The notes beneath the pieces were generated by a model. That model had not been told where the DNA came from, made no database searches, and saw only the letters and a list, made by a program, of their open reading frames with translations. A DNA stretch of 47,912 bases from Bacteroidota bacterium (lineage in GTDB: Bacteria; Bacteroidota; Bacteroidia; Bacteroidales; F082): assembly GCA_016845105.1 (NCBI GenBank), contig JAERTF010000091.1, positions 1-47,912 of the forward strand. Reading direction: 5' to 3'. Every line of letters starts with the position of its first letter. The stretch's first letter is position 1. A program made the translations under genes and the position numbers. Positions 16,198 to 26,109 of this stretch are shown here, piece after piece.

Positions 16198-17295
16198 ATG
16201 AAAGACAACCTTCTTCAATACATAAGACCAATTGTAGGGTTTGCAGTTATTGTATTTATGGCTTGGTACTTTATGGATGTTGTTGCTTATATTCTGGTTG
16301 CTACATTTTTATCAATGATGGGGGCTCCATTAATAAAGAAATTAGATAAAATTGAGATTCGCAGATGGAAAATACCTCATAACCTAAGTGTGATAATTAC
16401 TATTACTGTAATGATAATTGTATTTAGCTTGTTTATGGTATTAATTGTGCCATTAATAATAAGACAAGCAAATATCATTTCAAGCATAAATATTAATGAT
16501 ATTATTGCACATTATAAAGAACCAATGGATAATTTGGATGAATTTTTGGTTCAATACAATATTATTAATGCCGACGAAACCCTAGCCCTATACCTTCAAA
16601 GTCAGATCATTGACTTAATAAGCGTTGCTAAGTTCACAAACTTTTTTACCAATTTAGTAAGTACTACTGGTTCATTATTTATGGGTACATTTATTATCAT
16701 TTTCCTAACATATTATTTTCTGGTTGATGATAAACTTGCAAAAAACTTCATTCTTATTTTGTCTCCAGAGAAATATATCGAAGACCTTGATAAAGCATTA
16801 CATGACTCTAAATACCTGCTTGTAAGGTATTTTCATGGCATTCTGGTAGAGGTTATAATAATGATGACACTGGAAACAGTTGGGTTACTAATTATGGGAG
16901 TACCTAATGCACTCTTAATAGGATTTTTGGGGGGCTTAATGAATGTTATTCCTTATTTAGGACCAATAATTGGTATGTCGATTGGAGTTGTATTGGCAAT
17001 ATTATCTACCTTAAGTGCTGGCGATTACGACTACATTGTATTTACATTTTTTAGTGTTGTTGGTGTCTTTGGCGTTGCGAATATGATAGACAATTTCATA
17101 TTACAGCCACAAATTTACTCAAAGAGTGTAAAGGCTCACCCAGTTGAAGTATTCCTTGCAATTATTGTAGGTGGAAAAGTTGCTGGTATTGCTGGAATGA
17201 TTCTTGCAATACCAACTCTTACAATTATAAAAGTTATAGCTAGGCAATTTATGCAGCAAATGAAACTGGTTAAATATTTAACCAGTAGAATGTAA
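16198..17295 (+). CDS. AI-2E family transporter (PerM/TqsA-type permease)
   Basis: A 365-residue inner-membrane protein of the former UPF0118 family. About eight hydrophobic segments are visible: two at the N-terminus (15-45), one near 62-85, then after a hydrophilic loop (about 90-150) a block of four or five in the C-terminal half. Family features include IFLTYYFLVDD (about 163-173), LGGLMNVIPYLGPIIG (about 246-261, the conserved P-Y-x-G-P motif) and IVGGKVAGIAGMILAIP (about 325-341). Members export autoinducer-2 or act in Na+/H+ antiport; which applies here cannot be told. It is followed at 59 bases by the YtxH gene and may head a small envelope-gene group. Confidence 0.9.
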   Translation: MKDNLLQYIRPIVGFAVIVFMAWYFMDVVAYILVATFLSMMGAPLIKKLDKIEIRRWKIPHNLSVIITITVMIIVFSLFMVLIVPLIIRQANIISSININDIIAHYKEPMDNLDEFLVQYNIINADETLALYLQSQIIDLISVAKFTNFFTNLVSTTGSLFMGTFIIIFLTYYFLVDDKLAKNFILILSPEKYIEDLDKALHDSKYLLVRYFHGILVEVIIMMTLETVGLLIMGVPNALLIGFLGGLMNVIPYLGPIIGMSIGVVLAILSTLSAGDYDYIVFTFFSVVGVFGVANMIDNFILQPQIYSKSVKAHPVEVFLAIIVGGKVAGIAGMILAIPTLTIIKVIARQFMQQMKLVKYLTSRM

Positions 17296-17354
17296 CCTTT
17301 TTTTAAAAAATTAATATAATTAAATAAGCAATTAACCTTTTTAATTTTAAAATT

Positions 17355-17651
17355 ATGAGTGAAAAAAAATCAAGTTCATGCTTTTCGTTTTTAGCAGGAG
17401 CATTTATTGGAGCAGCAGCAGGAGCTGTAGCAGGTTTGCTTCTTGCACCTGAAACAGGTGAAGAAACAAGAAAAAAATTAGCAGATAAATCTAAAGACTT
17501 AGCTGATGATCTTTATGATAAGTTTGATGATTTTAAAGAATCAATGACTGACGTACTTGAAGATGTAAAACAGGGTACCGCTGAAACTCTTGAAACTGTT
17601 AAGAAAAGTACTTCTGCATTAATTGAAGAAGTAAAAGAAAAAGCTAAATAA
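17355..17651 (+). CDS. YtxH domain protein
   Basis: A 98-residue protein with the YtxH signature: a Gly/Ala-rich hydrophobic N-terminal helix (FLAGAFIGAAAGAVAGLLLAP, about 10-30) closed by the highly typical APETGEETRKKLADKSKDLADD, then an amphipathic, Lys/Glu/Asp-rich coiled coil to the end. It is probably membrane-tethered with the coil in the cytosol or periplasm. Relatives are general-stress proteins of Bacillus and common partners of YqjE/holin-III-like proteins; their biochemical role is unknown. The following gene starts 20 bases later, so the two are very probably cotranscribed. Confidence 0.9.
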   Translation: MSEKKSSSCFSFLAGAFIGAAAGAVAGLLLAPETGEETRKKLADKSKDLADDLYDKFDDFKESMTDVLEDVKQGTAETLETVKKSTSALIEEVKEKAK

Positions 17652-17671
17652 GTTTATTCAACTTATTTTTT

Positions 17672-18343
17672 ATGGAATATGAAAATTTAGGCACTCCTCT
17701 AAAAGAAACCTTAGAGGAATTTAAATCCTATGTTGAGAACCTCATAACTTACAATAAACTTGTATTTGTAAGAGGTGCTGGTGAATTATCATCATACTTA
17801 ATGTTGTTGGTAATTTTATTCGGACTTAGTGGTTTTGTGCTACTATTTTTCTCCTTTGCATTTGCTGGTTGGTTTGCCGAAATAACAAAACTTGGAATTG
17901 GAGCAGGACATCTAGTGATGGCCATTTTTTATGTAATCATTGGTTTAATAGTATACAGATTTCGTAAAAAGTTAATATTCAACCCTACTCGAAAATTATT
18001 TGGCAATATTCTTTTTGGGGATTTTGAATCATCGATTGATGCTGACACCTTTGAAACAGAAGATGCTCATAATGAGAATATTAAAGAGGTACACATAAAG
18101 TTACAGGAACAGAAGGATAATTTCAATGCAAAGTTACTGGAGCTTGAAAAAAATCTAACATTTGCAAATATAGCACAGCAAATAATTGGCAAAGCCTATA
18201 GTTCAATTGTATCTACATCAAATATTGCAAAATTTGCTTTTACACTTATTAGTAAGTTTAAATCGTTAACAGGAAGGAAGAAAAGAAAAAGTCTTAAAAA
18301 GAAGAGAAAACAAGAATTGAAAGAAAGAAACGACTCTGCCTAA
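17672..18343 (+). CDS. YqjE / phage-holin superfamily III-like membrane protein
   Basis: A 223-residue protein with an amphipathic N-terminal helix, two tight transmembrane helices (about 40-68 and 74-98, separated by EITKLGIGAGHLV) and then RKKLIFNP, which matches the YqjE/holin-III-like fold. Here it is a chromosomal envelope protein next to YtxH rather than a phage holin: no other phage gene is nearby. The C-terminal half is unusual: a coiled coil (about 130-180) and a very basic tail (RKKRKSLKKKRKQELKERN) that could bind nucleic acid or acidic lipids. Its stop codon overlaps the stop of frr on the other strand. Confidence 0.78.
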   Translation: MEYENLGTPLKETLEEFKSYVENLITYNKLVFVRGAGELSSYLMLLVILFGLSGFVLLFFSFAFAGWFAEITKLGIGAGHLVMAIFYVIIGLIVYRFRKKLIFNPTRKLFGNILFGDFESSIDADTFETEDAHNENIKEVHIKLQEQKDNFNAKLLELEKNLTFANIAQQIIGKAYSSIVSTSNIAKFAFTLISKFKSLTGRKKRKSLKKKRKQELKERNDSA

Positions 18344-18903
18344 ACCGTAAGAATATCTTTTTCCTTTTCATCAAAAAGCTTATCAACTTTTTCGGAATAC
18401 TTGTCGGTTAGCTTCTGAATTTCATCCATCAGTCTTTTTGATTCATCTTCAGGAAGACCATCTTTCTCCAGACTTTTTGCTTCATCATTACCATGACGCC
18501 TGGCGTTTCGAATACCAATTTTTGTATCTTCTGCAATAGCTTTAGCTTTTTTAACCAAATCAATACGTCTTTCTTCGGTTAGTGGAGGTACATTTATTCT
18601 AATAATATCACCTTCATTTTGCGGATTAAAACCTAGATTTGCATTAAGTATGGCCTTTTCAATTTCGTGAATTGTACTTCTATCAAATGGCTGAATAACA
18701 ATTTGTCTAGCATCTGGGGTATTTATATTTGAGGTTTGTTCAATTGGGGTTAACACACCATAAAATTCAACCCTAACCCCTGCTAACATAGCCGGCGTAG
18801 CCTTACCTGCTCGTACCTTTAAAAATTCTTTTTCCAGATGCTTTATCGCATCTTGCATGCTTTCTTTTACTTCTTCTAAACAAAAACTAGCTTCTTCTTC
18901 CAT
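18340..18903 (-). CDS. frr: Ribosome recycling factor
   Basis: Splits post-termination ribosomes together with EF-G in the cytosol. The 187-residue length is standard. Conserved segments are visible: FLKVRAGKATPAMLAGVRVEFYG (about 27-49, the usual vRtGRAsP region), TPIEQTSNINTPDARQIVIQPFDRS (about 52-76), GDIIRINVPPLTEERR (about 98-113) and IRNARRHGNDEAKSLEKDG (about 131-149). It follows pyrH with 120 bases between and has its own -7 box in that gap. The gene order pyrH-frr is conserved in most bacteria. Confidence 0.97.
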   Translation of the reverse strand: MEEEASFCLEEVKESMQDAIKHLEKEFLKVRAGKATPAMLAGVRVEFYGVLTPIEQTSNINTPDARQIVIQPFDRSTIHEIEKAILNANLGFNPQNEGDIIRINVPPLTEERRIDLVKKAKAIAEDTKIGIRNARRHGNDEAKSLEKDGLPEDESKRLMDEIQKLTDKYSEKVDKLFDEKEKDILTV

Positions 18904-18925
18904 TGTGTCTGATTTTTTATTACCA

Positions 18926-18933
18926 CAAATGTA
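18926..18933 (-). promoter_or_regulatory. -7 box (TACATTTG) of frr
   Basis: Minus-strand TACATTTG fits TAnnTTTG and lies 22 bases before the frr ATG, in the pyrH-frr gap. It would allow frr expression separate from the patatin-pyrH transcript. No good -33 element at 19-21 bases. Confidence 0.45.
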
Positions 18934-19023
18934 ATATATATCAACTATGATAATCCTGTTTTTTCTTCAAGAATTTCATGTTTTTATTCACATAGATATT
19001 AATACTACCCAAAATGAATTAGG

Positions 19024-19725
19024 TTATCTTACAATAGTACCAACATTTTCACCTTCTATTGCTCGTAATAGATTACCTTTTGTGTTCATATCGAACACTA
19101 AAATTGGTAGTTCATTTTCCTTACAAAGTGTAAATGCTGTCATATCCATTATTTTTAAATTTTTCTCATAAGCTTCATCAAATGAAATAGTTTCAAACTT
19201 TGTTGCCGATGGATCTTTTTCCGGATCTGCAGTGTAAACGCCATCAACACGAGTTCCTTTTAGCAATACTTCGGCATCAATCTCAACTCCTCGCAATGCT
19301 GATGCTGAATCTGTAGTAAAAAACGGGTTTCCTGTTCCACCAGATATAATTACAACATATCCATCTTCGAGGTACTGTTTTGCTTTTCTACCGCTTGTTG
19401 TTTCGGCAATGGGGTCAATAAAAACTCCCGAAAGAAGCTTAGCCTTTAATCCCTGCTTCTCAAACTCTGCCTGAAGTGCCATTGAGTTAATAACTGTAGC
19501 CAGCATCCCCATATAATCACCTTGCACTCTATCCATTCCTTTGGCAGCTCCTTGCAACCCTCGGTAGATATTGCCTCCGCCAATAACAATGGCAACTTGC
19601 ACACCTTTTTGTACAACTGCCTTAATGTCTTCACAATAACTTGTAAGTGTAGCTGGGTTAATACCATATTTTTGGCCACCCATTAAGGCCTCACCACTTA
19701 ATTTTAATAATACTCTTTTATACAT
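19024..19725 (-). CDS. pyrH: UMP kinase (uridylate kinase)
   Basis: Phosphorylates UMP to UDP with ATP in pyrimidine synthesis. The 233-residue hexameric amino-acid-kinase fold is complete: LLKLSGEALMG (about 6-16), IVIGGGNIYRG (46-56), the regulatory region KGMDRVQGDYMGMLATVINSMALQ (about 62-85), ISGGTGNPFFTTDSASALR (about 128-146, nucleotide site) and LKGTRVDGVYTADP (about 155-168). It starts 9 bases after the patatin gene on the same strand and is surely cotranscribed with it. The more usual rpsB-tsf-pyrH-frr arrangement is not seen here; the patatin gene takes the upstream position. Confidence 0.97.
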   Translation of the reverse strand: MYKRVLLKLSGEALMGGQKYGINPATLTSYCEDIKAVVQKGVQVAIVIGGGNIYRGLQGAAKGMDRVQGDYMGMLATVINSMALQAEFEKQGLKAKLLSGVFIDPIAETTSGRKAKQYLEDGYVVIISGGTGNPFFTTDSASALRGVEIDAEVLLKGTRVDGVYTADPEKDPSATKFETISFDEAYEKNLKIMDMTAFTLCKENELPILVFDMNTKGNLLRAIEGENVGTIVR

Positions 19726-19734
19726 ATTTCTATT

Positions 19735-21966
19735 TTAAAAACTAAAACCTATATTAACAAAAAATGACACTTCTGGATTAAGATTTGAGCCCATTACGGT
19801 AAACTCTATTGGGCCAATAAAACTATTATATGCTGTAGTTACTCCATAACCAAACATAGTATTAGCTGGATCAACAGCATCGTTCAAATCAGACTCGGTA
19901 GCTCCAAAATCAGATCTGAGTGTAACATATATCTTTTGATATACATTGTACTGCAACTTTAATCTGGCAATACCTGAATAAAGTCCAAGCTTTTGCATAA
20001 AATGAACTCCGGTAAAAGGCACAAAACTTTTAATATAATTAATTTCATTTAAACCACCCGAACCAAACCAGTGTTGTATTGGTGGTTCATCCTGTTTCAA
20101 AGTGCCACCAATAAAAATACCAGGCTTAAGTGTTAGTTTTGGAGACAGACTAATATTATGATTAATTTTTACATACATAACCAGAGAATTCGTAAACACA
20201 GTATCAACCCACCCATTTGATAGTGGTATAGCATAAAGTGCCTTAAATTCAGCATCAGTCCCAGAAGTTGCATAATAGGGCTTATTTCTTGTATCTGCTC
20301 TAAAATTAACAAATACATTTCCATAACTTTTATACTCTGCAAAGTCAGTATAATCTGGATTTATTGCAATATCTTGTTTCATTTTAAAATACTCATACTC
20401 AACCCCGGCTCTAAAACTATATAAGTTATGCAGGTTTGATGTTACAAATAAAGATCCTTTAAGATTGGAAGCAGTTAGCGTATTTATTTTGATATCTTTA
20501 TCGTATTCTTTGAATGTAAAATTATACATATCAACTTCAGCTCCAAATCCTGGTTTTGCACCATTCGAAATCATATATAGTGCCCTAAACCTTGGATTAG
20601 TGCCCATTGTGAGTTCGGTGAATAGCTTACTTCTGTCGCCAAAAATATTCCTAAAAATGCCATTAACGCGAATACTACCATGGTAATCAAAATCATAATG
20701 AATTGAAGCACTTATATAGCCTGGAGACGCCTCTTCAAGATCAAGAATCAGGTTAGCCCTGCCATCCTTTGTTGGTTCCAGACTATAAAAAACATATTTA
20801 AAAAATCTTGTGCCATATACACTGGTTATTACATATTCCAACTCATCTATTGATATTCTAGAATTCTTAAAATCGCCAAAATAATTATCAAGATAAATCA
20901 ATGACATCTTATCATTGCCTCTATATATAACATTTGCAATGTCCAAAGAATCCAGAGGCTTTGTATTATACTCTTTGATTGGCACAAATTCAATGGCATT
21001 CAACGAATCTGCAAGAGCCTTTAATTCATCATAATGAGCCCTTGCAACGCTTTCACCATATGAAATGATTGTATCATATTTAGCAAAATCCATCATTCCG
21101 GCGGGCACCTTAAACTTAATGTTTATATTAATTAAGCTATCAGCTATTGTATTTGCCTCTTCAGCATGGAAGAAAACTATTTGATTAATAATATCAGTAA
21201 GGGATTTTAACTCAGAAATTGTATCCTTTAATCCAGATTGCACATCTCCTCCAACAAGAAATTGAGCACCAATCTGTCTTAGTGGACCAGCAGGATAATT
21301 ATTAACAATTCCACCATCTACAAGGTACATACCGTTGTAATGAGTAGGAGAAAAATATCCTGGTATTGACATGCTTGACCTCACCGCCATAGGCAAATAA
21401 CCTGTTCTTAAAACTTCTGCATTGCCATTAAATAAATTAGTACCAACGCATAGAAAGGGTGTTTGCAACTTATTGAAATCCGTAATATTCCAGGCCGGGG
21501 AAAAATACCTGTTCAATAGTAGATTTATCTGTTGCCCTTTGTACATCGACCTCTTTAACCCAACTTTACGCTTACTAAAAGGTAGTGAAACAATTGAGTG
21601 CTCAAGAAACTCCTTCTCTTCATAAGCAACATATTTACGGGGAATCTCATCCTTAAGCAGAGCATTCCAATTCTGGCTCTCAATCATTTTCTGTATTTCC
21701 TCTGGACTATACCCAATGGCATATAATCCTCCCATAATGCTACCAATACTTGTTCCACCAATGTAATCAACATGAAGACCTACTTCTTGAAAAACCTTTA
21801 ACATTCCAATGTAAGCAAACCCTTTAGCTCCTCCGCCACTAAGTACTAACCCTAACTTGGGGCGCTTCTTTTTTATTGGTTGATTAGGTTCTGCAAAAAG
21901 CACAGAAGAAAAAAGGGGTATTAATATCAGAATAGCTATACCTGAAATAGTGTACTTTTTTAACAT
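19735..21966 (-). CDS. Patatin-like phospholipase with C-terminal surface-antigen (D15-type) barrel
   Basis: A 743-residue outer-membrane-linked lipase. The signal sequence is followed by a patatin domain (about 36-235): oxyanion loop LVLSGGGAKGFAYIG (40-54), nucleophile elbow GTSIGS (Ser73) and the catalytic Asp in LVDGGIVNNYP (Asp217). About 340-420 is a POTRA-like stretch, and from about 425 to the end a 16-strand Omp85/D15-type barrel ending in the outer-membrane signal NIGFSF. This is the PlpD-type layout, where the barrel displays or anchors a lipase at the outer membrane. It is the first gene of a patatin-pyrH(-frr) operon with a -7 box 27 bases before the ATG. Likely substrate is phospholipid; its physiological role is not known. 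Confidence 0.93.
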   Translation of the reverse strand: MLKKYTISGIAILILIPLFSSVLFAEPNQPIKKKRPKLGLVLSGGGAKGFAYIGMLKVFQEVGLHVDYIGGTSIGSIMGGLYAIGYSPEEIQKMIESQNWNALLKDEIPRKYVAYEEKEFLEHSIVSLPFSKRKVGLKRSMYKGQQINLLLNRYFSPAWNITDFNKLQTPFLCVGTNLFNGNAEVLRTGYLPMAVRSSMSIPGYFSPTHYNGMYLVDGGIVNNYPAGPLRQIGAQFLVGGDVQSGLKDTISELKSLTDIINQIVFFHAEEANTIADSLININIKFKVPAGMMDFAKYDTIISYGESVARAHYDELKALADSLNAIEFVPIKEYNTKPLDSLDIANVIYRGNDKMSLIYLDNYFGDFKNSRISIDELEYVITSVYGTRFFKYVFYSLEPTKDGRANLILDLEEASPGYISASIHYDFDYHGSIRVNGIFRNIFGDRSKLFTELTMGTNPRFRALYMISNGAKPGFGAEVDMYNFTFKEYDKDIKINTLTASNLKGSLFVTSNLHNLYSFRAGVEYEYFKMKQDIAINPDYTDFAEYKSYGNVFVNFRADTRNKPYYATSGTDAEFKALYAIPLSNGWVDTVFTNSLVMYVKINHNISLSPKLTLKPGIFIGGTLKQDEPPIQHWFGSGGLNEINYIKSFVPFTGVHFMQKLGLYSGIARLKLQYNVYQKIYVTLRSDFGATESDLNDAVDPANTMFGYGVTTAYNSFIGPIEFTVMGSNLNPEVSFFVNIGFSF

Positions 21967-21993
21967 AGGCGTTGATGTTGTGATTTAGCCCTA

Positions 21994-22001
21994 CAAATAT
22001 A
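21994..22001 (-). promoter_or_regulatory. -7 box (TATATTTG) of the patatin-pyrH operon
   Basis: Minus-strand TATATTTG fits TAnnTTTG, 27 bases upstream of the patatin start codon. The -33 position carries ATG (complement of 22021-22023) in place of TTG. It is the only promoter seen for pyrH. Confidence 0.5.
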
Positions 22002-22067
22002 AGACGAAAATGGAATAAAACATCCAGAGTATGTTAAGTCAGGGAAGGAATATTTTTTATGGAAATA

Positions 22068-22499
22068 TCAAAATTTTGGTTCAAATCCTTCGTAATCTAT
22101 TTCGAGTTTAGTAAATTCCGCAAAAAAATTATTGAACTCAGGATAGTTGTTGTTATTTGATGAAAAGGAGTAAGTAGTACCTCCTTTAAGGCCCAGAGTA
22201 TCTGACACCTCAATAATTATAGTTGATGTGTCATTTATGGCAGAAAAATAAACTCGATTATCTCCAAGCTTTCTAATTTTCCATACGGCATCATTTTCAA
22301 AGGTTACAAATGCAAATCTATCTCCAAATGTGCTTATATTAAACATTATTTGAAAAATATCTGGCGGATTTATTATTGAATCGGTGTAATAGTAAACCGG
22401 GTATTGAGGGCCTGGAGGAACATCGGGTTTACACCCAACACTTTGTAAAATAACTACTGAAACAAAAACTACAAATACTACAACTATTGACTTCTTCAT
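22068..22499 (-). CDS. Small predicted lipoprotein of unknown function
   Basis: A 143-residue protein with a basic N-terminus, a long Val-rich hydrophobic core and a lipobox-like SVGC (Cys23), so it is probably lipidated and attached to a membrane. The mature part is short and beta-rich, with segments such as FAFVTFENDAVWKIRKLGDNRVYFSAI and TSTIIIEVSDTLGLKGGTTYSF that suggest a small beta-sandwich. I recognise no family. It lies 44 bases downstream of secA on the same strand, so it may be read from the same transcript. Confidence 0.75.
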   Translation of the reverse strand: MKKSIVVVFVVFVSVVILQSVGCKPDVPPGPQYPVYYYTDSIINPPDIFQIMFNISTFGDRFAFVTFENDAVWKIRKLGDNRVYFSAINDTSTIIIEVSDTLGLKGGTTYSFSSNNNNYPEFNNFFAEFTKLEIDYEGFEPKF

Positions 22500-22543
22500 A
22501 TGTTCTAGTTTTCCACAATAATGATTACTAGCTAGCTAAGATA

Positions 22544-25500
22544 CTAATTTTTCCCATGACATTGCTTGTATTTTTTTCCACTTCCACACGGACAGGGATC
22601 ATTTCTGCCTACACGTTTTTCTACTTTAACGGGTTGTGGTTTTTGCCTCTCTTGAGTGTCACTATGAGCCTGTGAAAGCATATCACCTCGTTCTTCTTTC
22701 ATTTGTGAACGATCAAGACCACGAGGAACTTTTGCTTCACGTAATGCATCATTGCTTTTCATGTAAACATCACCCTTAATTAAATACGAACCAACATCTT
22801 TATTTATTTTTTGAATCATCTTTTTGAATAATTCAAAAGACTCAAATTTATATATAAGTAGTGGGTCTTTCTGTTCATAAGAAGCATTTTGAACTGATTG
22901 TTTTAGCTCATCCATTTCGCGCAGCTGTTCCTTCCACAAATCGTCAATGGTTGAAAGGGTTATACTTTTCTCAAATGCTATTGGTACTTCTGCACCTTCT
23001 GATTCAACCGACTTTTTAAGATTTGCAATTACTTGCATTTGCTTCTTTCCATCTGAAAATGGTATTGCAATATTTTCGTATTGACTTTGATTTTCATAAA
23101 CATCCTTAGTTACAGGTAGGGTATTTATGGCTAAACGGTTTCTCTTATCGAGATATTTAGAATAGACTTCACTTGTTAGTTTTTGAGTAAGTTCAGCACC
23201 ATCGATGGCAACAAATTCCTTTTCATCTACAGGAGATTCGATGGCAAGGCTTCTTAACACATCCATTTTAAAGCCTTCAAAATTATTCTCAGCTTGATTA
23301 TCAGTAGCAATCTGCTCACATAAATCATATATCATATTAGAAATATCAACAGAAAGTCTTTCACCGAATAAAGCATGATATCTTCTACGGTATATAACTT
23401 CGCGTTGAGAATTCATTACATCATCATATTCCAGCAAACGCTTACGTACACCAAAGTTATTTTCTTCAACTTTCTTTTGAGCTCTTTCGATTGATTTTGT
23501 AATCATTGAGTGTTGAATAACTTCACCTTCTTCAAGACCAAGTTTATCCATAATTCCTGCAATTCGACCCGAACCGAACATCCTCATAAGGTCATCTTCC
23601 AATGAAACAAAGAATTGCGAACTACCAGGATCCCCCTGACGACCTGCTCTACCACGTAGCTGACGGTCAACACGCCTTGAATCATGTCTTTCGGTACCAA
23701 TTATTGCTAATCCACCGGCCGGCACTACTCCTTCTCCTAACTTAATATCAGTACCACGACCCGCCATATTAGTAGCAATTGTTACCATACCAGGCTGCCC
23801 TGCCTCTTTTACTACCTGAGCCTCACGTTGATGCAATTTAGCATTAAGCACATTATGCTGAATACGCTTCCTGTTAAGCATTCTACTCAACAACTCTGAT
23901 GTTTCAACTGATGTTGTACCCACAAGAACTGGACGATTTTCACCAACAAGCCTTTCTATTTCGTCAATAACAGCATTGTATTTTTCACGTTTTGTTTTGT
24001 AAACGAGATCCTGTCTATCATCACGCAATATTGGTCTATTGGTAGGTATTACAACTACGTCAAGCTTATAAATATCCCATAACTCACCTGCTTCGGTTTC
24101 AGCAGTACCTGTCATCCCAGCAAGTTTTTTATACATTCTGAAATAATTCTGAAGAGTAATTGTTGCATAGGTTTGTGTAGCAGCTTCAACCTTTAGGTTT
24201 TCTTTAGCTTCTATGGCCTGATGTAGTCCATCTGAATAACGACGTCCTTCCATCACACGACCTGTTTGCTCATCAACAATTTTAATTTTATTCTCCATAA
24301 TTACATATTCCACATCTTTTTCAAATAATGTATATGCTTTTAGAAGCTGTGTAACAGTATGTATTCTTTCTGATTTTATTGAATAATCCTGGATCATTTT
24401 ATTTTTCTGCTCCAGCATTTTCTTTTCACTTAAATTCTGACTCTCTAATTCTGCAACAGTTGCTCCAATATCATGCATTACAAAAAAATCAGGATCATCA
24501 TATGATGTAGTAAGTAGATCAATCCCTTTTTCCGTTAGATCTACCGAATTATTCTTCTCATCATTTACAAAGAACAATTCATCATCAATAACATGCATAT
24601 TTTTTGCCTGCTCCTGAAGATAAAAACTTTCAGTTTTTTGCATTAGCTGTTTATTACCTTCTTCGCTCAATAGTTTTATTAATGCTTTGTTTTTAGGTAA
24701 ACCATGATATGCCCTTAATAGAGCATCACCAGCCTTTTTAACTTTTTCATTGTCATCTTTTTCCTTTAGCAGATTTTTAGCATCAACTAAAATTTTCGAC
24801 ACAAGTGCTTTTTGGGCATTGTAAAGCTTCTGAACATCAGCTTTCAACTCATCAAATTCATGTATATCACCCTTTGGTGTTGGTCCAGAAATTATTAAAG
24901 GGGTTCTGGCATCATCAATTAAAACGGAGTCAACCTCATCAACAATCACATAATTATGCTCACGCTGAACAAGCTCGTCTGGATTGCCTGTCATGTTGTC
25001 ACGTAAATAATCAAATCCAAATTCATTGTTTGTTCCAAATGTTATATCAGCTAAATATGCTTGTCTTCGCTCATGTGTATTTGGTTGATGATTATCAATA
25101 CAATCAACCCTAAGACCATGAAACATATATAACATTCCCATCCATTGGGAGTCACGTTTTGCCAAGTAATCATTTACAGTTACAAGATGAACACCTTTGC
25201 CAGGTAAAGCATTTAGATAAACTGGAAGTGTAGCAACCAGGGTTTTTCCTTCACCGGTAGCCATCTCTGCAATTTTACCTTGATGAAGTACTGTACCACC
25301 AATAAGCTGAACATCGTAATGAATCATATCCCACGTAATTGAGTTTCCCCCAGCAAGCCAAGTACTATTATAGTAAGCTTTATCACCTTTAACATTAACA
25401 CTTTCAATTGTGGCACTTAGCTCCCCATCAAACTCATTGGCTGTAACTTCAACTTCAGTATTTTCAGCAAATCGTCGTGCAGTTTCTTTCATTACAGAAA

Positions 25501-25834
25501 ATGCCTCTGGAAGTAATTGAGCTAGTATATCCTGAGTTTTATCATAGCTTTTTTTGGATAATTTATCGATAGTACTATAAATTTCCTCTTTTTTGTCAAC
25601 ATCCATTGTTGGATTATCAGCGATACTTTCCTTTAGCTTTGATATTTCATTTTCCTCTTCGCTAACAAACTCTGCAATCCGTTTCTTAAATTCAACGGTT
25701 TTTCCTCTTAGCTCATCATTAGAAAGCTTTTTAATATTCTCATAGGCATCCTTTACTTTTTCAACGAAAGGATTTATATCTTTTAGATCTTTCTTCGACT
25801 TATCGCCAAAAAGTTTCTTAAGTACATCTAACAT
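22544..25834 (-). CDS. secA: Preprotein translocase ATPase SecA
   Basis: The motor that pushes unfolded preproteins through SecYEG. Length is 1096 residues, longer than the about 900 of E. coli, owing to insertions typical of Bacteroidota. Visible: Walker [10 protein letters not shown] (191-199), the preprotein cross-linking region, Walker B-type [26 protein letters not shown]2 motifs ([48 protein letters not shown]), and the C-terminal SEC-C zinc site [13 protein letters not shown] (about 1081-1093), which binds SecB or ribosomes. The N-terminal helix [18 protein letters not shown] fits membrane/SecYEG binding. No exact TAnnTTTG box lies upstream; TAATTATTG with a TTTTGACA element is a weaker candidate. 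Confidence 0.98.
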   Translation of the reverse strand: MLDVLKKLFGDKSKKDLKDINPFVEKVKDAYENIKKLSNDELRGKTVEFKKRIAEFVSEEENEISKLKESIADNPTMDVDKKEEIYSTIDKLSKKSYDKTQDILAQLLPEAFSVMKETARRFAENTEVEVTANEFDGELSATIESVNVKGDKAYYNSTWLAGGNSITWDMIHYDVQLIGGTVLHQGKIAEMATGEGKTLVATLPVYLNALPGKGVHLVTVNDYLAKRDSQWMGMLYMFHGLRVDCIDNHQPNTHERRQAYLADITFGTNNEFGFDYLRDNMTGNPDELVQREHNYVIVDEVDSVLIDDARTPLIISGPTPKGDIHEFDELKADVQKLYNAQKALVSKILVDAKNLLKEKDDNEKVKKAGDALLRAYHGLPKNKALIKLLSEEGNKQLMQKTESFYLQEQAKNMHVIDDELFFVNDEKNNSVDLTEKGIDLLTTSYDDPDFFVMHDIGATVAELESQNLSEKKMLEQKNKMIQDYSIKSERIHTVTQLLKAYTLFEKDVEYVIMENKIKIVDEQTGRVMEGRRYSDGLHQAIEAKENLKVEAATQTYATITLQNYFRMYKKLAGMTGTAETEAGELWDIYKLDVVVIPTNRPILRDDRQDLVYKTKREKYNAVIDEIERLVGENRPVLVGTTSVETSELLSRMLNRKRIQHNVLNAKLHQREAQVVKEAGQPGMVTIATNMAGRGTDIKLGEGVVPAGGLAIIGTERHDSRRVDRQLRGRAGRQGDPGSSQFFVSLEDDLMRMFGSGRIAGIMDKLGLEEGEVIQHSMITKSIERAQKKVEENNFGVRKRLLEYDDVMNSQREVIYRRRYHALFGERLSVDISNMIYDLCEQIATDNQAENNFEGFKMDVLRSLAIESPVDEKEFVAIDGAELTQKLTSEVYSKYLDKRNRLAINTLPVTKDVYENQSQYENIAIPFSDGKKQMQVIANLKKSVESEGAEVPIAFEKSITLSTIDDLWKEQLREMDELKQSVQNASYEQKDPLLIYKFESFELFKKMIQKINKDVGSYLIKGDVYMKSNDALREAKVPRGLDRSQMKEERGDMLSQAHSDTQERQKPQPVKVEKRVGRNDPCPCGSGKKYKQCHGKN

Positions 25835-26073
25835 AACTATTTCATTATTTAATATATTCTGACATCAATAATTATTCCAACTCGATTATTTTTGTCAAAA
25901 GCATTCGCGAAATTAATCTTAATTGTTGAAAATCCAACATTTGAAATACATCGGGGTTTTATTATTTCAAGAAAAATACTGTCTTAAAAGGACTACCTAT
26001 TTGAATGAAAATTGTTTTACGAATCCAGAAATACAAAATGAGTTTGGTGGTTAATTTCATGATAATCGGGATG

Positions 26074-26103
26074 TTGAAAAGTTGATAAATGTTCGTATTT
26101 TTG
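26074..26103 (+). promoter_or_regulatory. Promoter of lepA (TTG-N19-TATTTTTG)
   Basis: TATTTTTG (26096-26103) matches TAnnTTTG and a TTG at 26074-26076 lies exactly 19 bases upstream, giving the best-formed promoter of the window. The box ends 6 bases before the ATG at 26110, so the mRNA would be leaderless or nearly so. An in-frame ATG at 26089 lies inside the promoter and can be excluded as start. Confidence 0.7.
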
Positions 26104-26109
26104 CCAGCT

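Noticed and set aside
17672-18343. Prophage remnant because of the holin-like protein
   Set aside because: No lysin, capsid, terminase or integrase gene is near; YtxH plus YqjE-like neighbours are ordinary chromosomal envelope genes.
25887-25894. TATTTTTG on the + strand as an extra lepA promoter
   Set aside because: It lies more than 200 bases before the lepA start without a -33 element, while a well-formed promoter sits directly before the gene.
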